DNA of 64,000 nt from Aedes albopictus (taxonomy: Eukaryota; Arthropoda; Insecta; Diptera; Culicidae): positions 317,637,164-317,701,163 of the forward strand of contig NC_085137.1 of the NCBI RefSeq assembly GCF_035046485.1, given 5' to 3'. The translations under genes were made by a program, and so were the position numbers. Under the pieces are notes generated by a model, which saw nothing but the letters and a program-made list of their open reading frames with translations, was not told the origin of the DNA and did no database searches. Of this stretch, positions 53,455-62,445 are shown piece by piece. The first letter of the stretch is position 1; each line of letters opens with the position of its first letter.

Positions 53455-53640
53455 ATCCCTATCATTAGCGGAGCAAGCTTTTTCTTTTTTCTTACTCACT
53501 CTCCCAAACATGCAAGCGAAAGAGCGAGATGAAAGAGGGGGCAAGCTGCCTCCTCTTCCATCTTTCTCTTCATCGTGTACGTTTAGGAGAGAGAGTAAGA
53601 AGAAAGAAAATGCTGGTTCCGCCAATGATCCCTATCAAGA
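53455..53640. mobile_element. Imperfect palindrome of about 185 bp (MITE)
   Basis: Arms CATTAGCGGAGCAAGC / GCTGGTTCCGCCAATG, followed inward by CTTACTCACTCTCCCAAAC / GTTTAGGAGAGAGAGTAAG. Both strands give similar open frames because of the palindrome. Confidence 0.65.
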
Positions 53641-55270
53641 AAATATTCCAGGCTGATTTTTTTTTCACTCGTACAACACAAAAATAATAAATTATTAACG
53701 AAAAAAATACTATCGGTGACAGGATCATAACATGCAGTGTGGAGCCAGCTGAAAGACCTGAAAACCTCTTGTCTATGTGATACGACTAGAGACTCTCAAT
53801 GCAGAGGTTAAGGTTTCAATTCTAGTTCAGAAGTAATCGCGATTGATTGACCTGAAGTTCTGTTCTCCAAGGTAGTTTGGCTGACCTGGAATATCCCTAT
53901 AGTGGTTCAATATGACATTTGAGATTTCAAGACGTTCACGAATCCCTGCAGATAATGCGATGCTATTATTTATGGTGAAAATACGTGGGTAACTCTCGCT
54001 GAGACCGGCCCACTATTTAAAACTTGTCTTCAAAAATGTTTAAGGTGCCGATTTTCTGAAAAATCTCACTAAAAAGAAAGGAAAATGCATTTGGTTACTC
54101 AAATTGATGGACCCCCCGTTAGTTAGAGTAACAACAATTTTTGTAGACCCCTCGATTTTGGTCAAATGGTGGCTTTTTCTGGTCAGTCACGGAGTAACAA
54201 CTACGAATTGTACAGTCATCCATGCTCATGCTCAAATGGAATATATGAATATGCCAAGAACTAACATGAGCTTGATTAAATTTTTATGTCAATTGAAAGC
54301 TGTGCCACGTATTTCTTTTACCGGATTCCCGAATCCTTTCAATTATTTGCCTGATCTACCTATTCGCATGAATCGTAAAGCTGGTGGAGTTTTCATGAAT
54401 GTTTAATGCTCCAACTGAACGAACGAGTATGCAGTGCAACCTGAGATGCTGCTGGTCGGACCAATCGCATCCAACGCAAACAGTGGCCAAAATTGAGTCA
54501 TTTTTAACCCCGGTAGCGTGGCGGAGCAAGCTAACGAGCAGTGCAATTATAGATGGAAATATGGCGATGATTTAGACCAATTACAGAAACATAAGCGGGA
54601 AAAAAAGAAGTCCCGGCCCAGAGAAGCAAAAGTAAATAATCGAGCGAGATCCCATCAACGAAAAATGTAGCAGTTCTGTTCATGAAAAGGGGCAAAATAC
54701 GGCACGAAACTGGCGAGATGTTAAAAACGCATAAAAACACAAACAGCAAACATAAGGCGCTAATCAAAAGATTGCATTGACGGAGAGGCGACCACGACTG
54801 CTGCTGAGCCGTGAAAGAACTCACACGTTTCGGATGGCAGAGGATGTCTGACACGAGGAAAAAGAGTTGTTCGTTTGAGAAAACCTGTGCAAAAAATAAA
54901 TCGCGAGATGATTATTTCTTCTTTCTACTGTCTTCGCTTTTGCTGCCTAAACTTCGCTGAGGAACGTTATAGTTTATGAGTCGTCCAACAGGAAGGATAA
55001 CGATTCCGTTGCTAATGGAGAAGATGTGTGTGAAGCATCAGTGTAGAGTGCGGCAAGATTGTGCCTACTAATTAGGTTTTCAGCGAGGGGCTGAGATCTT
55101 CCGATTTCGATCGTTGGCAATCGATTTCGGTTGAATCTCACTGAAGATTTAAAGAGCGATTAGATACCGGGCGTAAGGTAGAAAAAGCAATGCAAAAGTG
55201 CTTAGCAACCATCTAAAGCAGTAGAGATGAGCCTCCAATAAGAGGTGTAGACAGCGCATAACAAAGCTAG
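53641..55270. other. Mostly unassigned; one unrecognised open frame at 54104-54406 (+)
   Basis: The 100-codon frame at 54104-54406 contains SHGVTTTNCTVIHAHAQME. This matches VNHGVATTNCAVIYAHAHAH on the minus strand at about 58685-58620, so a ~60-bp segment is shared in opposite orientation. No domain is recognised and the frame may be a gene fragment. The rest of this stretch holds no supported gene. Confidence 0.35.
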
Positions 55271-55271
55271 T

Positions 55272-56975
55272 AGGGTAACCTGGGGTAATACGCAACCCCG
55301 GGGCAAAACGCCCTCCGTAAGATGCAAGCAAACTAGACGTAAAATTGAGCCAAACAAGCCTAAGAATGACAAGAATATTGGAATAAAAAACGTGGAAAAC
55401 GATGATTTTCCACATTTGGAAAGATTGTCTATTTTGAAGCGCACGCAATTCAAGCGATCGCGCGCTGATTATGTGGATTCAACCTTTTAACTATCATCCG
55501 CTTCCTACACCCTCCATTTGCTGCCGTAAATAGTAAGATGGAGCCGCATGGTATTTCATCAGAACTCAAAGCGGGAAATGCCAGCACGGAGAAAACTCAG
55601 TTTAGTTTGAAACAACAAACACGTTTGTTGATTTACAAACCAGAAAATTGGTTGTAAACAAACTAAATTTTGTTGACTCAAACTATTTGGTTTGGTTTGA
55701 AACAAACAACGAATTTAGTTTTCTCAAGTATTGTGATTCCAAACCAATGTATTTGTTATTTTCTAACATGAATTCAGTTTGTTTTCACCGGATTGCCGGT
55801 TGTTCTTTTCCAGTTTAAAATCTAAGAAACAAACCAACATACTGGATTGAACCAACAAATACTTTCGGTTGAAATGAATTATACTTTCATTTGGAGATCA
55901 AACAACCGGACATTTCGTTCATTTCAAACTAAAATCTCGGTTTGTTTAAAAGTTGTAACGCCGACACCGCTCGCACAAGAACTGCCTTTGTCAGTCATCC
56001 AGTCATCTGAAGGTAATCGTGTGCGTACGTGTAAGCAAGCTCGAAAGATAAATTCAGATCAGAAAGTTTTTAGGAAATTAAGACAAAATATGAGTAACAG
56101 CAAGTAAGTTTTTGATTATTGGGTTGATATTCTGAATGATATAAAAACGTTGTTACTAAATTGTAATCAATTTCTTCCCACCAGCATAACAAGCATCATG
56201 GCGGTGATCTCGAAGGTGAGAGTTGGAATTTTCCTTCGGTTTTTCCCACACAGCGAAACTCATTTGATGAGAAGAAGGACGTGTGCGTTTGTCGGAATTA
56301 GACCGGATTTTTCAGTGAGGCGAATTCTAGAAACATTAATATTTCGACCGGATGTATAATAGTGGTCTCTCTACTAGGGTTCTACTTCTAGCGGGATTCT
56401 GAAGGCCCCGTTAAAGAATTCACAAATCAATCACCTGTGACTTGTGCACAGTGGGTTGAAAAAAGTGTAAAGTTTAAAAATTTTAGCGATATTTTAAATA
56501 AAATGGGACACATTTTACACCTTCATTTGGAAATTTCAATTTTACGTCATCACAGAAAGAAAATGCAAAACCCGGGGGAGCAGCGGGGAGCTGTAAGCAG
56601 GGTAAAAACAACAAATTGGTCGGTCAATTCAACAACCAAGCCTCGTTTAATTTGAACTTTATTCCGGTATTTTCAACTGACACATTTTGGTTTGAAACAA
56701 CTAATATTGATGATCGTTTACAGAGCTGTCATATGGAACAACAAACATTTTTGTTGTTTTAAATGGATATTTGTAAAAATAACTGGAGATTATGAAAATC
56801 CATCAACATGATATTTTAGTTTGTTTTAACTACCCTGGGCAGTAAAATCGAACTAAACTATCGTTTGTGTCGAAGATTTCCGGTTGAATTAAACTGAAAT
56901 TTGTTTTTTTTTACAAATATTTTTTCTCCGTGAGAGGTCATATTGCCCCACCTCAAGGTGCGTTTTGCCCCAACA
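55272..56975 (+). repeat. Repeat region with GGGGTAATACGC-type end and TTTGTTGTTTCAAAC-like words
   Basis: TAACCTGGGGTAATACGCAA at 55274 resembles TA-element termini in this window, with TATTGCCCCACCTC near 56940 and ATATTACCCCACCTCC at 61425 as possible partners. Between 55590-55960 and 56610-56900 many short AAACAAACTAAA/TTTGTTG words alternate on both strands. No element edge is proven. Confidence 0.4.
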
Positions 56976-57251
56976 GTTTTCAGCACCCAAAAGTAACACT
57001 TTTTTAAATTGTTAAATTGATTCGGTAAAATTGATGGGATTTTTTTTATTATCGTACAAATTGGACTATTCTGGTTGGATTGGATTCTGGTTTTGATGAT
57101 GGTAGCATTTCTGAGAAGGGATACACGCCAGAAGGGTTTTCACGCCGCCGTCGCCGATTGCCACGCCGACACGCCGATGTTTCCTGGATCGGCTTCAAAC
57201 AACATAAACATAAACTTTTTTCCACCAGTGCATGAGTATAACACCCCTTTA

Positions 57252-58198
57252 AAGCCTGTATCCGCAATAATCGGGACAGAGAAGTACGGCTGTAGGTCTG
57301 TAATGAATTGGTAAAATTGACCAAATAATTGACTGAGAACTCTTTGGTTTGTGTTTATTATTTGTGCCAATTTTTATTAAAATCGATGCATTACTTTTAA
57401 CTGTGGATAAAAAACAAACAGACGTGGTTTTAAGCATTTTGTACAATCATAACCAATTTTCATTCGCTTAATTGATGATTCTTTTACGCTACAGTTCAAA
57501 GCTCTGTTATGATAATTTTGAAATTTCGTTAGCAGTTATGATACTTATAGAGACACTTTCTTGCAAAATTTCATCAACTTTGATCAATTGGTTTGAAAGC
57601 TACTGGTGTTGATAGAGATGAGTGTTAGTGAAAACTTTTCGTGTTTTTCATGTGCGATGTTTACCTGTTCATAACTTTTGAATTTATCTACCAATCTTCA
57701 TGAAATTTTCACAGAAGGTGGTTAATTATGTGTATGTTATGCCTGCAAAATTTGATGATTATTGGTAAAGTACTTTCAATAGTAAAAACGAAACAATAAC
57801 GGGTGCTGACTAATTGCTATCTGAGGGGCTAAAATCACGTTCAGTCCCAATATGTGTTTCGACTATAAAATTGTTGATAGTGCATCGATTTTTTTGAAAT
57901 TTTGCCTATACAACAAATGTAGATTGAGAAGTTTGTGTTCAAAATTTCATCCATATCCTTTGTCAAATTCAAAAGTTACAGCGCTGACAAGCAAAACTAG
58001 GGTCTGTACAAAATTCGATGGCGCACATCCTACTCTTTCATTGCTACAACATAAAGTACTGTACCGATTCACATGAAATTTTGTAGCTGAGAAGAACACA
58101 TCTTAAGATGTTACTAGGAGAAAATTAAGCAACCTGAATGTATTAACTGCAGTGTTACTGCTGAATTTCTATGTCCCGATTATTACGGATACAGGCTT
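57252..58198 (+). mobile_element. 947-bp TA-flanked element
   Basis: Inverted ends AAGCCTGTATCCGCAATAAT and ATTATTACGGATACAGGCTT (one mismatch in 20), continuing through CGGGACA. TA on both sides. Length is close to the 942- and 930-bp foldbacks, but the interior is not palindromic. No transposase. Confidence 0.82.
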
Positions 58199-58591
58199 TA
58201 CCAATCCCCGTTAAAAAAATATAGTATATTTGATTCTTATTGACTTGGGGACCCGCACGCCGATTCATGCCGACTTCTCATCGGCGTGGCGCGGCAGCGC
58301 ACACGTCTATTCGGGCATAGTTTTTCCGGCTTTTCTTTATAAATTTTCTCAACGATGGAAAATATTGTGAAAACCTTTTTCCACATCATATTTTTTTGGA
58401 TTCCAGAGAAAATTTGCTTTCAATTTCATTAAAACACTTTCTACGATGCTTCGTTCTTGAGTTATGATTTTTCAAAGTAAGGGGCTGTTCATAAACCACG
58501 TAGACCAAAATTTGGCCATCTCAGAACACCCCCCTCCCCCCTCGTAGACTTTTGTCCATACAACAATTTTGAAATTTGTATGGAGCGTAGA

Positions 58592-58616
58592 CTTTGGCCA
58601 GACCCCCCCCCCTTCC
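58592..58616 (+). repeat. 25-bp target duplication, left copy
   Basis: CTTTGGCCAGA, ten C, then TTCC; repeated perfectly at 59510-59534. Confidence 0.85.
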
Positions 58617-59509
58617 ATGAGCATGAGCATGAGCATAGATGACCGCACAATTCGTAGTTGCTACTCCGTGATTGACCAGAGCAATCGAAATTGCACAAGG
58701 AACCAATGAATAGGGCTTGGGACTAGCTTACTATTCTCAATGTACACAGGTCGAGAGCTCTCAACTTTAATAAGGTCAATAACGGCGCCGGCCACGTCCT
58801 TACGGTCATCGAGGATGGAAGGGAATGTTAGTAAGACAAACGTTGTTAAAAAGACCGCGAATCGCTGCATCTCCACGTTTGTCTCAGGAAGGAATTTTTT
58901 GTTAGTAGGGTAAGGTACATTGTCAGTCCGGGAGTCACCTATGGTTGGTGATATGATTTGACAATGGATCAATATACACAAACCGCCGTTAACAACCGAC
59001 CACTTTTCGACGCAAGAACTAGTTAAAAAGAAAATTCTATCGCGCGTCTCCACTCCACTAGGGAGCAGAAACCTTTAGTCTATTCCACACAGAAATACAC
59101 TGAACGCGACTCACTTGTCGGCGCCCGGATTTTTTCTCGACCGGCGAACCCGAACTAACATTTTTCACTCTTTTGTGTAAATGCAAAAAATGAAAGAAAA
59201 TATTTATTATCAACTAAAAGTGTATTGGAAACTAGCGCCGAAGGGAAGCGAAAAATTCGGAACCGACTCAACCACGGCGCGCGCACACTCGTCCCGTCGT
59301 CGGAGCCCCGCAGAGAGAAGAGAAAAAAAAACAAATCGCAAAAATCTAGCTAAGCGAGCGCGCGAAACTTTGCTGCTGCCGAACTACCGCACACTACTGA
59401 CTGCTTGGCGTCCCGTCGTCGGTGCCCCGCAGAGAAGAAAAACAAATCGCAAAAATCTAGCAAAGCGAGCGCGCGAAGCTTTGCTGCTGCCGAACTACCG
59501 CACACTACT
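58617..59509 (-). mobile_element. 893-bp minus-strand retroposon with promoter-like monomers and a gene-like ORF
   Basis: Bracketed by a perfect 25-bp direct repeat inside a MITE. Read on the minus strand, it starts exactly at a repeat monomer (AGTAGTGTGCGGTAGTTCGG), has two monomers (59509-59409 and 59398-59290, period 111 or so), then a GC-rich leader. An ORF follows from 58868, starting MQRFAVFLTTFVLLTFP, a signal-peptide-like N terminus, then DVAGAVIDLI and SSRPVYIEN. A frame change near 58690 leads into VNHGVATTNCAVIYAHAHAH. The 3' end is (GCTCAT)3. It could be a retroposed mRNA or a 5' gene fragment caught by a LINE. The N terminus vaguely recalls insect ionotropic receptors, but this is not established. 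Confidence 0.5.
59290..59509 (-). repeat. Two tandem ~110-bp promoter-like monomers
   Basis: 59409-59509 and 59290-59398 both hold CGTCCCGTCGTCGG, AAATCGCAAAAATCTAGC and CTGCTGCCGAACTACCGCAC. The outer monomer ends exactly at the insertion edge. Confidence 0.85.
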
Positions 59510-59534
59510 CTTTGGCCAGACCCCCCCCCCTTCC
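59510..59534 (+). repeat. 25-bp target duplication, right copy
   Basis: Perfect repeat of 58592-58616. Confidence 0.85.
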
Positions 59535-59568
59535 CCCCAAAAAGTCTTCGTGGTTTATGAACGGCCCT

Positions 59569-60064
59569 TAAGCAGTGTCAGGGGAAAACAAAAAAATCCA
59601 CCATTTCCGGGAAAACAGGCGACCCTGATTTTTTCTCAATATTTTTTTGTTCATATATCAGGCCAAACATGTCTAAAGGTCCAATCTGCAGAAGAGACCC
59701 TCTCTTTGGTTTCCCTCTCTTTCGTTAATATCTCAGCTGTTTATTTGTATTATGATTGTCTTCTTGCATTAAACGATGGTCAAAACAATCGTCTTTTGAT
59801 TTGTACTGCAAAAGTAGTTGAAAAGTGTACCATTACATTGCAATAATTGAAAGAGAAAGTGAACACAGAGAGCCTCTCAAATGCAGATAGGACCTATTGA
59901 AATGTTTGGCCTGATATATATGAGCCCTGCCTGTGGAAAAAGTTTCATGAAAATCTGAGACCCTTCGGATCAAACCCGTACGGTAATATCAAAAATCCCT
60001 TGATATCACGCGGACCAAAAGTTGGCGTTTCTTAGATAAATAAGTAAACTAAATTTCAATACGC
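59569..60064. other. Intergenic, nothing recognised
   Basis: AT-rich with no gene or repeat edge. Similar words GGCCAAACAT and AATGTTTGGCC near 59663 and 59905 face each other and may mark an old inverted element. Confidence 0.35.
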
Positions 60065-60076
60065 AAGACACCCATA

Positions 60077-60353
60077 GGGCCCATATAGCCGAGGCGGTAA
60101 ACGCACGGGTATTCAGCATGACCATGCTGAGGGTGACGGGTTCGATTCCCGGTCGGTCCAGGATCTTTTCGTAAAGGAAATTTCCTTGACTTCCTTGGGC
60201 ATAGAGTATCTTCGCGCCTGCCACACGATATACACATGCAAAATGGTCATTGGCAGAGGAAGCTCTCAGTTAAAAACTGTGGAAGTGCTCATTGAACACT
60301 AAGCTGAGAAGCAGGCTTTGTCCCAGTGAGGACGTTACGCCAAGAAGAAGAAG
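60077..60353 (+). repeat. Complete Feilai-like SINE with 12-bp target duplication
   Basis: Flanked by AAGACACCCATA at 60065-60076 and 60354-60365. A box TAGCCGAGGCGGT, B box GGTTCGATTCCCGG, tail (AAG)n. Nearly identical to the 26.1-kb copy, so both are young. Confidence 0.9.
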
Positions 60354-60378
60354 AAGACACCCATAAAATCATCTTAAT

Positions 60379-61062
60379 CTTACACAGTTGAAATTGCTTT
60401 GACTACCAAGTGCACAACAGAAACATTGATTGATTGATTTATCTTTATTTGAGAGACTTTCAGCCCTTGGCTGGTTCGTCTCTTTACAACAGAAACATGT
60501 GCTCGATGAACAAATTGAGATTTGAGTTATGAAAAGAAATCCACGTGCTCCGGTGAGACTTGAACTCACGACTCCCAATTCGCTAGACGGGCGCTTCTAT
60601 ACCTTCAAGCTACGGAGTCACTCGACTATCTCCGTCGCCAGCAGGCCTAGAACTGAACTCGATTCCACAGTCGCACTCGCACATTGGGAAGCAGTGCCCG
60701 AAGCTCTTGACAATTAAAAAAAATAATAACTTCCTCTCCCGCTTTGACATACATGTGCACTACAGTGTATGTGTTACAGATGTTCATCTAATCTCATCCG
60801 AAGGAGGTTTGGATTGTGAAAAGAAGATAACCATGTGCGATTGTAAAATCGAGTTCAGTTCTAGGCCTACTGGCGATGGAGATAGTCGAGTGACTCCATA
60901 GCTTGAAGGAATAGAAGCGCCCGTATAGCGAATTGGGAGTCGTGAGTACGAGTCTCACCGGAGTACGTGGATTTCTTTTCATAATATCAAATCTCAATTT
61001 GTTCATCGAGCACATGTTCTGTTGTGCACATGAATGTCAAAGTATTTTCAACTGTGTAATTT
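60379..61062. repeat. Inverted pair of tRNA-related SINE copies forming a large hairpin
   Basis: Left arm 60379 to about 60685 (minus) and right arm about 60835 to 61062 (plus) are complementary over about 230 bp, with a ~150-bp loop. Each arm contains tRNA-like sequence (plus arm GGGAGTCGTGAGTACGAGTC; the intact B box in the left copy reads GAGTTCAAGTCTC on the minus strand). The left arm is split by a 59-bp insertion. Confidence 0.75.
60427..60485 (-). mobile_element. 59-bp 5'-truncated retroposon tail with 13-bp target duplication
   Basis: Flanked by ACAACAGAAACAT at 60414-60426 and 60486-60498. Minus strand: AACCAGCCAAGGGCTGAAAG then a (ATCA)n tail. Resembles the 3' end of the SINE at 51750-51893. 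Confidence 0.8.
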
Positions 61063-61120
61063 CCCACATGGCTTGGCCAGCCAAAGCAAAATCAAGAAAT
61101 TGTCATCTTAATATTAGTTA

Positions 61121-61395
61121 CAGTTGACTCTCTACATCACGATATTGAAGGGACCATCGAGATAGGGAGAGATCGAATTCAAGATCCAATTTATAATGCA
61201 CACTAGATTGAAAACCCGTCCGTAACTAGGAAAAATCCAGAAAAAAAAACCAACGAGATCGCATCGAGATAGAGAGATATCGAGATAAGGAGATATCGAC
61301 ATGTAGAAATGTATGCAGATTGAAGAGACCGACCAAACCATCGAGATAGGGAGAGATATCGAGATGTAGAACATCGACATGTTGAGAGTCGACTG
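61121..61395. mobile_element. 275-bp TA-flanked MITE (CAGTTGACTCTC ends, pogo-like)
   Basis: Ends CAGTTGACTCTCTACAT and ATGTTGAGAGTCGACTG are complementary with few changes and flanked by TA. The interior is full of ATCGAGATAGGGAGAGAT words. CAGT termini with TA duplication fit pogo/Tc1 derivatives. Partial copy at 35112. Confidence 0.8.
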
Positions 61396-61479
61396 TATAG
61401 GGCCACGTTTGCTTAGGAGGTGCATATTACCCCACCTCCCCCTAAGATTTCACAGAAAAATATAATGACAATGGAAATG

Positions 61480-62445
61480 GCGGATTTGTACAACCTTGCG
61501 CCTTATGAACTTCACCTCTACAAAGCTTGCTCCTGTCAGCGTCTTAGCAGTCCCACAACTTGTATCCCGGTTCAAGACACTTGAAGCAATCCTCCAGTGG
61601 CTCTTGAATGCCCAGCACGGACATACCGATCAGCCCACCTTGTGCTTACCTACTTCAACGGTCTTATTAGCGTCCTACAGATAGCTGAGACTAGGCCACC
61701 TGTGCTCTTGCCTGGTCTTTCCTTAGCCGAACAGCTGCGGTGGTCACCTGCACCTTGCACAGTTGCCGTAATGCCGTGACGAGTTCTTTTGCGTTCATGA
61801 TTTCGTCCAGATTTCTGACCTTCGAAGTCGCTCCCGCACCGCGGTGAGAGACCTCGCCTCGACAGCTTCACCAAGAGCCTGTTCCGTCAGTCTCCGACCT
61901 CTGAGTATTTGGATTAGTCCGTCTTAACCTTCCGTAATTCGCGTGGTTGACCAGCAACACGCTAATGCTGAATACAAATAGCGAGATTTTTTCCAGTGTG
62001 CTGTACTGAATACAACAGCGCGATAGCTTGAGTGTTAAAGACGTGGATGTCGCCCTTCTTGCCCTTGGCACCTGCCTCCATATCCCTTCTTGGCTCTGTG
62101 TCCCCACGCTCCTGTTCCTCTTTCTTCTTCTTCTTCACCTTCTTCTTCTTCTTCTTCTTCTTCTTCTTCTTCTTCTTCTTCTTCTTCTTCTTCTTCATGC
62201 CCACTAGGACACCCCCTGGCCTCGTCAGAACCTGCAGTGATAGAGGAAGAGGACTTACGCATAGTCGAAACCCTCTGTTCCTTCGGGTCAGGGACGGACG
62301 GGCCTCTTAAGATCCACCATCTCCAGCTTTCCGAGCCGGAGTTCGACTTGCACGCAGCATTTAAGCTGGCAATCCTTGGCATCGGCTGACGCGTGGAAAC
62401 ATGAGGTACGAACTGTTGAGGATCAATATTGCAGACACTCATTGC
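61480..62445 (-). pseudogene. LINE ORF1 relic (gag-like with zinc knuckle), minus strand
   Basis: Read on the minus strand: an N-terminal frame starting MSVCNIDPQQFVPHVS, then a long glutamate run coded by a GAA microsatellite, then after frameshifts VRNLDEIMNAKELVTAL, QVTTAAVRLRKDQ and DANKTVEVGKHKVG. A knuckle CFKCLEPGYKLWDC follows, where the usual His is Tyr, then a stop and DADRSKLC. This order is typical of ORF1 of I/R1/Jockey-type LINEs. No ORF2 follows within the window on this strand. Confidence 0.65.
62123..62199 (+). repeat. (CTT)n microsatellite
   Basis: About 25 triplets; antisense it codes the poly-Glu run of the LINE ORF1 relic. Confidence 0.95.

Larger units (their letters stand above)
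58480..59568. mobile_element. TA-flanked GGGGCTGTTCAT-type MITE split by a nested retroposon
   Basis: Ends AAGGGGCTGTTCATAAACCA and TGGTTTATGAACGGCCCTT are complementary, with TA flanks. About 190 bp of element remain around an 893-bp insertion (58617-59509). Confidence 0.7.

Noticed and set aside
53251..53656. Similar ORFs on opposite strands
   Set aside because: Also caused by an imperfect palindrome.
58661..59053. Firm assignment as an ionotropic receptor gene
   Set aside because: Only a vague N-terminal resemblance; no ligand-binding or channel domain present.
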